Shown one piece after another: positions 44,195 to 52,659 of a stretch of 64,000 nucleotides of DNA. Numbering within the stretch: position 1 is the stretch's first letter; every line of letters begins with the position of its first letter. The DNA comes from Phenylobacterium aquaticum. GTDB taxonomy: Bacteria > Pseudomonadota > Alphaproteobacteria > Caulobacterales > Caulobacteraceae. The stretch covers positions 1-64,000 of the forward strand of contig CANCJJ010000009.1 in NCBI GenBank assembly GCA_947378305.1. The letters are read 5' to 3'. The position numbers and the translations under genes were made by a program. The notes below the pieces were generated by a model that worked only from the letters and a program-made list of their open reading frames with translations, had not been told where the DNA came from and ran no database searches.

Positions 44195-44941
44195 CTAGCC
44201 CGCAAACGTCTCCATGTCCGCTTCGGAAATGTCGTAATTGCCATAGACATTCTGGACATCGTCATCGTCTTCCAGGGCGTCGATGAGCTTCATTAGCGTC
44301 GTGACAGCCTCACCCTCGACCGGGGTCAGGGTCTTGGGACGCCAGACAATATGGGTGGACTTGGCCGGGCCCAGGGCGGCTTCGAGGGCCTGGGAGACCT
44401 CCGAAATGCTGTCATAGGCGGTGAAGATGACGTGGCTTTCCTCGTCGGAGTCCACGTCCTCGGCCCCGGCCTCGATGGCCGCTTCCATGATGGCGTCTTC
44501 GCTGCCCACGCTGGCGGGGTAGGTGATCTGGCCCAGATGGTCGAACATGAAGGAGACGGCCCCGGTCTCGCCGAGATTGCCGCCGCTCTTTGAAAAGATC
44601 GATCGCACATTGGCCGCCGCCCGGTTGCGGTTGTCGGTCAGGACCTCGACGATAACGCCGATACCGCCTGGCCCGAAGCCTTCATAACGGATGTTTTCAT
44701 AGCTTTCGGCATCCGCGCCGGAGGCCTTCTTGATGGCCCGGTCGATATTGTCCTTGGGCATGGACTCGGCCTTGGCATTGGCCACGGCGAGACGCAGGCT
44801 TGCATTCATGGCCGGGTCGGGCAGACCTGCCTTTGCTGCCACGGTAATTTCGCGGGAAAGCTTGGAGAACAACTTGGAGCGCACCGAGTCGGCGCGGCCC
44901 TTGCGGTGCATAATGTTCTTGAATTTGGAATGTCCGGCCAT
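44195..44941 (-). CDS. yebC: YebC/PmpR family transcription/translation factor
   Basis: The 248-residue protein starts [15 protein letters not shown], the hallmark of the YebC family, and has the acidic C-terminus of the same family ([16 protein letters not shown]). Members act as DNA-binding regulators or in relieving ribosome stalling at proline runs. The gene is often next to ruvC; here three other genes lie in between. It ends four bases before the M50 gene start. Confidence 0.93.
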   Translation of the reverse strand: MAGHSKFKNIMHRKGRADSVRSKLFSKLSREITVAAKAGLPDPAMNASLRLAVANAKAESMPKDNIDRAIKKASGADAESYENIRYEGFGPGGIGVIVEVLTDNRNRAAANVRSIFSKSGGNLGETGAVSFMFDHLGQITYPASVGSEDAIMEAAIEAGAEDVDSDEESHVIFTAYDSISEVSQALEAALGPAKSTHIVWRPKTLTPVEGEAVTTLMKLIDALEDDDDVQNVYGNYDISEADMETFAG

Positions 44942-44982
44942 GGGTCTCTACGCGGCGGTGGTTAGGGTGGGCCGTTTGTAGC

Positions 44983-45015
44983 CCCGCCCGCGCCGGAAGG
45001 CCAGCGGCGGGCGGG
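44983..45015 (-). terminator. GC-rich hairpin between SDR and yebC
   Basis: CCCGCCCGCGCCG pairs with CGGCGGGCGGG (an 11-bp stem with a small bulge). It lies 13 bases past the SDR stop and 42 bases upstream of the yebC start, in a position to end the SDR transcript. There is no U-run, so Rho-independent termination is uncertain. Confidence 0.4.
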
Positions 45016-45027
45016 TCTTGGCAAGGA

Positions 45028-45813
45028 TCAGCGCTTGCGGCGAACCACGGGATGGGAACTTGACAGTCCGCCATCGACGGCAATCGCCTGCCCATTCACA
45101 TAGGAGGCGTCGTCCGAGGCCAGGAACAGACCGGCATGGGCGATTTCCGAAGGCACGCCGTAACGGACCAGGGGATTGAGCTGGCCGATCTTGTCTTCAT
45201 TGCCCCGGGCGCGGGCACCGTCGAAAATGGGCTTGGTCATGCCGGTCTCGATCAGGCCGGGACAGACGGCATTGACGCGGACGCCGGTGCCATAAAGATC
45301 GTTTGCCGAGGTCTGGGCCAGGTTGATGACCCCCGCCTTGGAGGCGGAATAGGGCATGCCGCCTGCGCCGGAGCGAATTCCGGCCACCGAAGCGGTCATG
45401 ATGATCGAGCCCTTGCCCCGGGGCACCATCACGGCACTGGCGTGTTTCATGGCCAGGAAGGGACCAATCAGATTGACCCGCAGGACCTCCATCCAGTGGG
45501 CGGCGTCCTGCTCCTCGCGCGGGGTCGCCCCGCCGGAAATCCCGGCATTGGCCCAGATGACATCCAGAACGCCGTGCTCTGAGACCGCCCGGCCGATCAG
45601 GGCTTCGACAAAGGCCTCCTCGCCTGCATCTCCCACCAGGGCAATCGCCTTGCCCCCGGCAGAGCGCACCATGGCGGCGGTTTCCTCGGCGGTATCGAAC
45701 TTGTCGGCTATGACCAGGCTGGCCCCCTCCGAAGCGAACAGAAGGGATGCGGCCCGGCCAATGCCAGACCCTGCCCCGGTAATGACCGCACTCTTGCCGG
45801 TAAGACGTCCCAT
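45028..45813 (-). CDS. SDR family oxidoreductase
   Basis: The 261-residue dehydrogenase has the NAD(P)-binding ITGAGSGIG near 10-18, ANAG near 89, and the catalytic S-Y-K set in MTASVAGIRSGAGGMPYSASKAG. ATG 45813 is preceded by GAAGGAGATTTCT. It is downstream of a quinone oxidoreductase and may share its transcript; an acyl-CoA or steroid-type ketone/alcohol is the likely substrate class but is not proven. Confidence 0.9.
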   Translation of the reverse strand: MGRLTGKSAVITGAGSGIGRAASLLFASEGASLVIADKFDTAEETAAMVRSAGGKAIALVGDAGEEAFVEALIGRAVSEHGVLDVIWANAGISGGATPREEQDAAHWMEVLRVNLIGPFLAMKHASAVMVPRGKGSIIMTASVAGIRSGAGGMPYSASKAGVINLAQTSANDLYGTGVRVNAVCPGLIETGMTKPIFDGARARGNEDKIGQLNPLVRYGVPSEIAHAGLFLASDDASYVNGQAIAVDGGLSSSHPVVRRKR

Positions 45814-45835
45814 AGAAATCTCCTTCGTGCTCAGA

Positions 45836-46801
45836 TCAGGGGACCATGACCACGCGGCCAACGGCCGCACGGCTTTCGATATAGGCATGGGCGGCCGCGG
45901 CCTGGGCCAGGGGGAAGACCCGGTCGATCACCACTTCAAGCTCGCCCGCAGCGGCCAGATCGATCAGGCGCTGGATATTGTTGTGAACCCTGTCCGTGCC
46001 GACCTCGGCCCCAAGGAAGACCCCGGAAAGCGAGCGGTTGCCGCCCATCATCGAGCCCACATCCACCACCATGGGTTCGCGCCCGGCAGCCCCCACCATG
46101 GAGACCCGCCCGCGATAGGCCAGGGAATTGATGGAGCCCTGCAGGGTCGGACCGCCCACGGAGTCGACGATCACATTCGCCCCCTTATTGTCGGTCAGGC
46201 GCATGACCTCAGAGGCCACGTCATGGGTCGAATAGTTAATGCCGTGGTCCAGGCCCAGCCGCTTCAGCTTTTCCAGACGCTCGTCCGAGGAGGCCGTGGC
46301 CAGGATCAGGCCTGCCCCCGCCCGCTTGGCCAGCTGGATGGCGGCCACACCGACGCCACTGGCCCCGGCCTGGACCAGAACCGTCTCGCCCTTTTGCAGG
46401 CGCCCGAATTCGAACAGGCAGTCGTCGGCCGTGCCAAAGGTGACCGGAATGGCGGCCGCCTTCTGAACATCAAAGCCATCGGGAATGACCCAGCAATTGC
46501 GGGCCGGAACCGCGCGCAGGGCCGCGTGGCTGCCTGCGGAATTCAGGGTCGCGACCTTCTGGCCAACATGCAGGTGATCAACCTCTGCCCCGACCTCGAT
46601 GATCTCGCCGGCGGCCTGATAGCCGACAATGTGGGGATGGGTGATCAGGGGACCGCGCCAGCGGTTGAGGGTGTCGCCGCCTTCGATGGCAATCGCCTCG
46701 ACCCGGATGATCACGCCCTTGGGATGCACCTGGGGGTCCGGGGCATCCTCGTACTTCAGGACCTCGGGTCCACCATTCTCGTAATAGACGGCTGCCTTCA
46801 T
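45836..46801 (-). CDS. Quinone oxidoreductase-type (MDR) reductase
   Basis: The 321-residue protein is a medium-chain reductase of the QOR type. The N-terminal GroES-like part reads MKAAVYYENGGPEVLKYED and HPHIVGYQAAGEIIEVGAEV; the Rossmann part has VLVQAGASGVGVAAIQLAK. The structural zinc cysteines are absent, as in QOR proteins. ATG 46801 is preceded by GGGAGACCGATC. The SDR gene lies 22 bp downstream. It reduces quinones or enones with NADPH. Confidence 0.88.
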   Translation of the reverse strand: MKAAVYYENGGPEVLKYEDAPDPQVHPKGVIIRVEAIAIEGGDTLNRWRGPLITHPHIVGYQAAGEIIEVGAEVDHLHVGQKVATLNSAGSHAALRAVPARNCWVIPDGFDVQKAAAIPVTFGTADDCLFEFGRLQKGETVLVQAGASGVGVAAIQLAKRAGAGLILATASSDERLEKLKRLGLDHGINYSTHDVASEVMRLTDNKGANVIVDSVGGPTLQGSINSLAYRGRVSMVGAAGREPMVVDVGSMMGGNRSLSGVFLGAEVGTDRVHNNIQRLIDLAAAGELEVVIDRVFPLAQAAAAHAYIESRAAVGRVVMVP

Positions 46802-46881
46802 GATCGGTCTCCCTAACCGCAGTCTTGTTAGACTCGACTTCTCACGGTCAAGGGCACCGGGCAAGCCCGGGATCAGTCTGG

Positions 46882-48045
46882 CTAGCCATTACGACGAATA
46901 AAGGCCCCTATGGCGGCAATGATCTGGTCCTGCATGTCGGCGGACAGGTAAGGGTGCATGGGCAGGCTCATGACCCGTTCGGCCAGGGCCTCGGAGACGG
47001 GCAGCCCCCCCGGCGTGGGATAGCGGGAATAGACCTCCTGCTTGTGGATCGGGATCGGATAATAGACTGCCGTCGGAATCTCTGCGGCCTTCAGGTGGGC
47101 AATCAGGCCGTCCCGGTCATGGGTTTCGATGGTGTACTGAGCCCAGACACTGACCCCGCCGTCGATCACCCGGGGCACCTTGACCAGACCCGCCAGCCCT
47201 GCGGCATAGCGGTCGGCCACGACATTGCGGGCGCGGATCTCATCTTCGAAAATGGTCAGCTTCTGCAGGAGGACGGCGGCCTGGACCGTGTCCATCCGGC
47301 TATTCATGCCCACGCGCATGTTCAGGTATTTCGGATCGTGGTCGAAGGTTCGCCCGGCAATGTCGGACTTGACCGCCTGGCCATGGACGCGGAGCGAGAC
47401 CAGCAGGTCATGAAGCCGCTCGTCCTTGCACAGGACCGCGCCGCCATCACCGTAACAGCCGAGGGGTTTGGCCGGGAAAAAGCTGGTGGTCGTGACATCC
47501 GCCCAGTGCAGGGGGTGGTGGCCGTTCAGGGTGCAGCCAAAGCCCTGGGCGGAATCTGCGATCAGCTTCAAGCCGTATTTCTGCGCAATGGCTGAAATGG
47601 CCGGATAGTCGGCAGGCTGGCCAAACAGGTCGACCGCAATAATGGCCCGGGGGGTCAGCTCGCCCGCCGCCTGGACGGCCTGAATGGCGGCCTCAAGCTT
47701 GGCCGGGTCGAGGTTGCAGGTGTCTGGCAGGACATCGACAAAGACCGGCGAGGCCCCCACCAGGGGCATGACCTCAGCGGTCGCCGCAAAGGTAAAAGAC
47801 GGACAAAAGACGGCATCGCCCGGGCCTATGTTCCAGGCCATCAGGGGAAGTTGCAGGGCCTCGGTCCCCGACCCGCACGACAGCACGAAGGGAGCCTGTC
47901 CAAAGGCGCCCAGGGCGCGTTCAAACGCTGCAACCTCCGGCCCCATGATATAGGCCCCGGAGCGGATGACATGCAGTATGGCATCTTCCAGAGGCTGGCC
48001 GAGGCGCTGGCGCTGGGCCTGAAGGTCGATAAACGGAATGGCCAT
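46882..48045 (-). CDS. DegT/DnrJ/EryC1/StrS aminotransferase
   Basis: The 387-residue PLP enzyme starts with PFIDLQAQRQRLGQPLEDAI, has SCGSGTEALQLPL for cofactor phosphate and the Schiff-base lysine in TTSFFPAKPLGCYGDGGA. These match sugar nucleotide aminotransferases such as WbpE/PglE, which aminate keto-sugars for surface glycans. No sugar dehydratase is nearby, so its pathway is not shown in this window. Confidence 0.9.
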   Translation of the reverse strand: MAIPFIDLQAQRQRLGQPLEDAILHVIRSGAYIMGPEVAAFERALGAFGQAPFVLSCGSGTEALQLPLMAWNIGPGDAVFCPSFTFAATAEVMPLVGASPVFVDVLPDTCNLDPAKLEAAIQAVQAAGELTPRAIIAVDLFGQPADYPAISAIAQKYGLKLIADSAQGFGCTLNGHHPLHWADVTTTSFFPAKPLGCYGDGGAVLCKDERLHDLLVSLRVHGQAVKSDIAGRTFDHDPKYLNMRVGMNSRMDTVQAAVLLQKLTIFEDEIRARNVVADRYAAGLAGLVKVPRVIDGGVSVWAQYTIETHDRDGLIAHLKAAEIPTAVYYPIPIHKQEVYSRYPTPGGLPVSEALAERVMSLPMHPYLSADMQDQIIAAIGAFIRRNG

Positions 48046-48143
48046 GGCGGGTATGCGATCCTGAAGAGACGTCAGGGCCTCATAAACAGCGTCGGGCCTC
48101 CACGCCAGACACGGTTATTTTCGTATTCTTTCCGCCTCTTGGT

Positions 48144-49727
48144 TTAGATCTGCCGGGTCCGGCCTTCCCAATAGGGCGCGCGGACCTTGTTGCGCTGGAT
48201 CTTTCCGGCCTCTGAACGGGGCAGTTCGGTGACGAAGTCCAGGCTGCGCGGAACCTTGAAGGCCGCCAGGCTTCTGCGCCCGAAATCCAGAATTTCCTGG
48301 GCCAGCTGGTCCGAGGGCGCATAGCCCGTCTTGAGCAGGATGACGGCCTTGACCTGCTCGCCCCACTCATCATGGGGAATGCCAACCGTGGCTGAGTCCG
48401 CCACCGCGTCGTGCTTGATCAGTTCGTTGTCGACCTCCTGGGGATAGATGTTCACTCCCCCGGAAATAATCGTCTCGGCATTCCGGCCCGTCAGGAACAG
48501 ATAGTCGTCTTCGTCAAAATAGCCGACATCGCCCATGGTGAAGAAGCCCTCCACCCGCGAGGCATTGGTCTTGGCCTCGTCCTTGTAATAGGTGAAGCCG
48601 CCGCCGGGGGGGAGCTGGTGATAGATCCCGCCCGCCTGGCCATTGGGCAGGTCCTGGCCCGCCTCGTCCAGAATACGCACCTGGAGCAATTGCGGCCGCT
48701 TGCCGACGCTGCCGGGCTTTTTCAGCCACTCATGGGAATCAATGGTGAAGCCTGCCCCACCTTCGGAACCCGCGTAATATTCGGACAGGATGGGGCCAAA
48801 CCATTCAATCATGGCGTGCTTGACCTCCGGCGGGCAGGGGGCGGCACCGTGGACAATGTATTTCACATGATCGACGGGATACCTGGCCCGAACCTCCGCA
48901 GGCAGGGCCAGCAGGCGCTGGAACATGATGGGCACCAGATGCAGGTGGGTGACCTTGTGTTCGGAAATCGTGCGCAGAACATGCTCTGAATCCCACTTGT
49001 CGATAAAGATCAGCGGCACGCCCGCGCCCATGGCGGCCCGTACATCAAAGGCCAGGGGGGCGGCATGATAGGCCGGGCCGGCACACATCTGGACCGAGGT
49101 CTCGTGATCATAGCCGCGCAGGGCATACATGGCCTGGGGGGTGACCACCGGAACCGGGCGGTGCACACCCTTGGGTCGCCCGGTGGTGCCGGAGGTGTAC
49201 ATCATGCCATTCCCCAGCACGGGGTCGTCGATATTGCTGCCGTCGATCGGCGCCAGGATGGCGTTATAGTCTTCGAGGCCGTCAATGGCCCCGCCGACCG
49301 CCAGTTTCAGCACGACCTCGGGGCAGTCCTGACTGGCGGGTCCTACCGTGGCAACCCGGGCCTCACCCACCACGATCTTGGCTTCGCAGTCCTTGATGAT
49401 ATAGGCGATTTCGTCGGCATTCAGATGCCAGTTCACCGGGGTGATCCGGATCCCGCTGCGCAGCGTCGCGGCCAGGACCTCGACAAATTCCGCCCGGTTC
49501 GAGCAGATCAGGGCCAGGGAATCCCCCGCCTTCAGGCCGCGCTGGCGAAACAGCCGGGCAAGCTTGTTGGCATTGGCATTGATCTTGGCAAAGGTGTGAG
49601 GTGTCCCGTCAGGGTCCTGGACGGCAATCTTGTTGGGATGAACTTCGGCCCAGACGGCGGTGGTCATGCCCACCAGGCCCGCAGCTTCCAGGGTCTCGAC
49701 CAGATCGGATTCGGTGATTGTCGTCAT
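48144..49727 (-). CDS. Acyl-CoA synthetase (AMP-forming)
   Basis: The 527-residue enzyme has the adenylate motif YTSGTTGRPKGVHRP near 170-184 and YYAGSEGGAGFT, and the C-terminal lysine region SEAGKIQRNKVR near 513. It activates a fatty or aromatic acid to its CoA ester. A hairpin (49747-49764) and a GGGAGGAAGACATT ribosome site lie upstream. Downstream genes (aminotransferase, quinone reductase, SDR) follow on the same strand with gaps of 98, 80 and 22 bp. Confidence 0.9.
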   Translation of the reverse strand: MTTITESDLVETLEAAGLVGMTTAVWAEVHPNKIAVQDPDGTPHTFAKINANANKLARLFRQRGLKAGDSLALICSNRAEFVEVLAATLRSGIRITPVNWHLNADEIAYIIKDCEAKIVVGEARVATVGPASQDCPEVVLKLAVGGAIDGLEDYNAILAPIDGSNIDDPVLGNGMMYTSGTTGRPKGVHRPVPVVTPQAMYALRGYDHETSVQMCAGPAYHAAPLAFDVRAAMGAGVPLIFIDKWDSEHVLRTISEHKVTHLHLVPIMFQRLLALPAEVRARYPVDHVKYIVHGAAPCPPEVKHAMIEWFGPILSEYYAGSEGGAGFTIDSHEWLKKPGSVGKRPQLLQVRILDEAGQDLPNGQAGGIYHQLPPGGGFTYYKDEAKTNASRVEGFFTMGDVGYFDEDDYLFLTGRNAETIISGGVNIYPQEVDNELIKHDAVADSATVGIPHDEWGEQVKAVILLKTGYAPSDQLAQEILDFGRRSLAAFKVPRSLDFVTELPRSEAGKIQRNKVRAPYWEGRTRQI

Positions 49728-49746
49728 AATGTCTTCCTCCCGACGG

Positions 49747-49764
49747 GGAGGCTCTTCGGCCTCC
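49747..49764 (-). promoter_or_regulatory. Leader hairpin before the acyl-CoA synthetase
   Basis: GGAGGC pairs with GCCTCC around a six-base loop, just upstream of the ribosome binding site (GGGAGG) of the acyl-CoA synthetase. It could affect initiation; no known motif is recognised. The remaining gap to the DUF2177 gene shows nothing definite. Confidence 0.25.
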
Positions 49765-49897
49765 TGCGTGCAAAATTATCGCAGACATTGCCGGGGTCTT
49801 TGTCTCGCCCCTTGTGTGCCTGCTCGGCTATGAGTCTCACCATGACAGGCCACGGCGCAGACGACAACGCCCCGTCTTTGTGTTCGGCGCCTTGTGT

Positions 49898-50311
49898 TCA
49901 GGCCCGGCGGCGGGTCACAGCCTGCCACACCAGAAAGCCCAGGCCGCAAGCCGTGCCTGTGGCAAAGGTCCCCCAGCTGATGTCGATGAGGGTTATGGTC
50001 GTTGACCAGACCTTCAAGGTCGCCTGGTTGGTCAGGTCATAGGTGGCATAGGCAAAGGCCCCCAGCATGGCCCCGGTGCGAACCGCCTTGCCCAAAGACC
50101 CCGCCCGGCCTGCAGGCACGACCCCCAGGGCCACCATGCCCAGAATGTAGCTGACATAAAATATGGCGGCGGCGGGCAGGTTGATCTGGTCGGCCAGTAC
50201 CGGGTTGAGGGTCGGGCGATAGATCCGGCCATTGGTCAGGCTCAGCCAGACAAAATCCAGGGCGGCAAAGCCCAGGCCTGTGCCGAGATAGGTCACGATA
50301 TATTTCATCAT
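49898..50311 (-). CDS. DUF2177 family membrane protein
   Basis: The 137-residue protein has about four membrane helices and the family text LDFVWLSL near 17-24, SYILGMVALGV and AFAYATYDLTNQATLK. Function is unknown; it often lies near cyclopropane-fatty-acid or DUF1365 genes, as here. Two adjacent ATG codons occur at 50311 and 50308; AAGGAGACGG upstream supports 50311. Divergent from the FAD oxidoreductase. Confidence 0.85.
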   Translation of the reverse strand: MMKYIVTYLGTGLGFAALDFVWLSLTNGRIYRPTLNPVLADQINLPAAAIFYVSYILGMVALGVVPAGRAGSLGKAVRTGAMLGAFAYATYDLTNQATLKVWSTTITLIDISWGTFATGTACGLGFLVWQAVTRRRA

Positions 50312-50420
50312 GGGAGCCGTCTCCTTGCCGTCAGGTGCCCGATCATGGCCCAGCCTCATCGTCAGGACCAGTCAAAACCTGCGCCCCCTGAAATCAGCCC
50401 AGCCGCCTTTCCATGAACTT

Positions 50421-50434
50421 ATTTGAGATCAAAT
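50421..50434. promoter_or_regulatory. Palindrome between divergent genes
   Basis: ATTTGA-GA-TCAAAT is a perfect inverted repeat in the AT-rich part of the 196-bp divergent region between the DUF2177 and FAD oxidoreductase genes. It may be an operator shared by both. The two-base spacing does not fit FixK/FNR sites (TTGA-N6-TCAA). Confidence 0.3.
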
Positions 50435-50507
50435 TTGTGGTATTGAGGCCTCTCAGGAATTGCCTGACCCAAGATCATGACCGCGTAAAAAGGGCCTGTT
50501 AGCGCCA

Positions 50508-51860
50508 ATGCTGCCATCCAAGACCAAACCCCAACGCATTGCCGTCATCGGCGGCGGGATTGGCGGGCTTTCTGCCGCCTGGATGCTGGGCCGGGACCAT
50601 GATGTCACGGTCTTTGAGGGCGATGAGCGCATTGGGGGCCATGCCCATACGGTTGAGGTGGCCGGCCGCACGGGACCTGTTCCGGTAGATACGGGCTTCA
50701 TCGTCTATAACGAGCCCAACTATCCGAACTTCACCGCCCTTCTGGACCATCTGGGCGTGCCCAGTCTGGAGGCAGACATGGCGCTGTCGATCTCCCTGGA
50801 CGGCGGGGCTTTTGAATATTCCTCTGCCGCCCTCTTTGCCCAGAAGCGCAACCTGTTCCGCCCGCGATTCTGGGGCATGTTGCGCGATGTCACCCGCTTC
50901 TTCCGCGAAGGCCCGACCGACCTGGCCCGCCTTGAAGATCCCCTGACCAGCCTCGATGATTATCTGAGCGCCAGGGGCTATGGCGACGCCTTCCGGGATG
51001 ATCACCTCCTGCCCCAGGCTGCGGCCATCTGGTCGACGCCCATGGATGAAATCCGCGCCTATCCGGCGGCCTCCCTAATCCGCTTCTTCCAGAACCATGG
51101 CATGATGAGCATTATGGGCCGTGGACTTTGGCGGACCGTCGCGGGCGGAAGCCGCGCCTATGTCCGCAAGCTGGTCGACGAAATGGCGGCGGACATTCGC
51201 ACCGGTGCCCGGGTCGCCCGGATATGCCGCACCAACCCCGGCGTAGAGGTTCACCTTGCGGATGGCACCTGCGAGATCTTTGATCAGGTGATCATGGCGA
51301 CCCACGCCGACACGAGCCTCAGCCTGCTCGACGCCCCCACCCCCCTTGAGCGCGAACTGCTCGGGGCCTTTCGCTATTCCAAGAATACGGTCGCCCTGCA
51401 CACTGACATCTCGCTCATGCCGCGCCGCAGGGCCGCCTGGACCAGCTGGAACCACCTGGGCTTCCGAAATCAGCCGGAGAAGGGCTGCGTCACCTACTGG
51501 ATGACCCGCCTCCAGAGCCTGACAGATGCCCCCGACCTGTTCGTGACCCTGAACCCGACCCATCCCGTCGCCCCCGAGCATCTCTTGCATACCGATCACT
51601 ATGATCACCCCCTCTATGATGGCCCGGCCATTGCGGCCCAGGAACAGCTCTGGTCCCTGCAAGGGGTTGGCGGCGTCTGGTATTGTGGCTCCTATTTCGG
51701 GCATGGCTTCCACGAGGATGCCCTGCAATCCGGACTCGCTGCGGCCGAGGCCCTGGGCGGCCTTCGTCGCCCCTGGACTGTGGAAAATGAATCTGGCCGG
51801 ATTCACCTCAAGCCCCAGGCGGTCCGGCGCAATGAGGATCGCCAGGTTGAGCCCGCCTGA
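50508..51860 (+). CDS. FAD-dependent amine oxidase-like oxidoreductase
   Basis: The 450-residue flavoprotein has the dinucleotide-binding motif VIGGGIGGLSAAWML (14-28), ending in the family block YCGSYFGHGFHEDALQSGLAAAEAL. It belongs to the group encoded beside DUF1365 and, in many bacteria, a cyclopropane-fatty-acid synthase-like methyltransferase. The expected role is oxidation of a modified fatty acyl chain, by inference from this context. The DUF1365 gene follows four bases later. Confidence 0.87.
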   Translation: MLPSKTKPQRIAVIGGGIGGLSAAWMLGRDHDVTVFEGDERIGGHAHTVEVAGRTGPVPVDTGFIVYNEPNYPNFTALLDHLGVPSLEADMALSISLDGGAFEYSSAALFAQKRNLFRPRFWGMLRDVTRFFREGPTDLARLEDPLTSLDDYLSARGYGDAFRDDHLLPQAAAIWSTPMDEIRAYPAASLIRFFQNHGMMSIMGRGLWRTVAGGSRAYVRKLVDEMAADIRTGARVARICRTNPGVEVHLADGTCEIFDQVIMATHADTSLSLLDAPTPLERELLGAFRYSKNTVALHTDISLMPRRRAAWTSWNHLGFRNQPEKGCVTYWMTRLQSLTDAPDLFVTLNPTHPVAPEHLLHTDHYDHPLYDGPAIAAQEQLWSLQGVGGVWYCGSYFGHGFHEDALQSGLAAAEALGGLRRPWTVENESGRIHLKPQAVRRNEDRQVEPA

Positions 51861-51864
51861 CCCC

Positions 51865-52656
51865 ATGCCAGATACCGGCGTTCAGACGGGGCTTAGGTCT
51901 GGCCTCTACACTGGCCTGGTCAACCACGCCCGGTTCCTGCCGCGCCCCCACAGCATGCGCTACAAGGTCTTCATGCTGCTTCTGGATCTCGATGAGGTCG
52001 AGGCCCTGGATCGCCGCCTGACCCTCTTCGGGGCCGAGCGCCCGGCCCTGCTGGGCTTTTCTGCCAAGGACCACCTCGATGGCGCGGACACGCCGCTGAA
52101 GGCTCAGGTGGAAGCCATGCTTCATGCAGCAAACCTGCCCACCGGCGGTGCCATCCAGCTCCTGGCCATGCCGCGACTCTTCGGTCGGGTATTCAACCCC
52201 TTGAGCGTCTTCTTCTGTCACGACCCGGACGGCCAGCTGAGCGCCATTCTCTATGAGGTCCGCAATACCTTCGGCGAGCGGCACTGTTATCTGATCCCGG
52301 CCAGCGAGGTCCGGGGGCCGGTTCACCAGTCCATCGACAAGGCATTCTACGTCTCCCCCTTCATGGACATGGACCTGAACTATGCCTTCCGGATCATTCC
52401 GCCGGGGGATGCGGTGTCTGTCGCCATTGACGTGAGCGGACCTGCGGGCCGGATTCTGAAGGCCGCCTTTTCAGGCCGCAGGTCGGAGATCACAGACGCC
52501 AGCCTGTTTCGCGCCTGGTTGCGCCATCCCATGATGACCCTGGGCGTACTTCTTCCCATTCACTGGGAGGCCCTGAAGATCTGGCTAAAGGGCGAAAAGC
52601 TCCGCCACCGTCCCCCGGCTCCGGTCCGCCAGGTGACGGTCGGAACCGGGCTCTAG
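51865..52656 (+). CDS. DUF1365 family protein
   Basis: The 263-residue protein has the family text VNHARFLPRPHSMRYKVFMLLLDLDEVE and LFGRVFNPLSVFFCHDPDG, ending in a membrane-proximal segment. It is of unknown biochemical function, co-encoded with FAD oxidoreductases and CFA-synthase-like enzymes. ATG 51865 lies four bases after the FAD oxidoreductase stop; the longer open frame upstream overlaps that gene. No CFA-synthase gene follows here; serA is convergent, four bases away. Confidence 0.85.
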   Translation: MPDTGVQTGLRSGLYTGLVNHARFLPRPHSMRYKVFMLLLDLDEVEALDRRLTLFGAERPALLGFSAKDHLDGADTPLKAQVEAMLHAANLPTGGAIQLLAMPRLFGRVFNPLSVFFCHDPDGQLSAILYEVRNTFGERHCYLIPASEVRGPVHQSIDKAFYVSPFMDMDLNYAFRIIPPGDAVSVAIDVSGPAGRILKAAFSGRRSEITDASLFRAWLRHPMMTLGVLLPIHWEALKIWLKGEKLRHRPPAPVRQVTVGTGL

Positions 52657-52659
52657 GCC

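Noticed and set aside
50455..50500. TGACCC followed by TAAAA upstream of the FAD oxidoreductase as an RpoE-type (ECF) promoter
   Set aside because: Spacing is about 15 bases and both boxes deviate from the known RpoE-ChrR pattern, so the match is too weak to claim.
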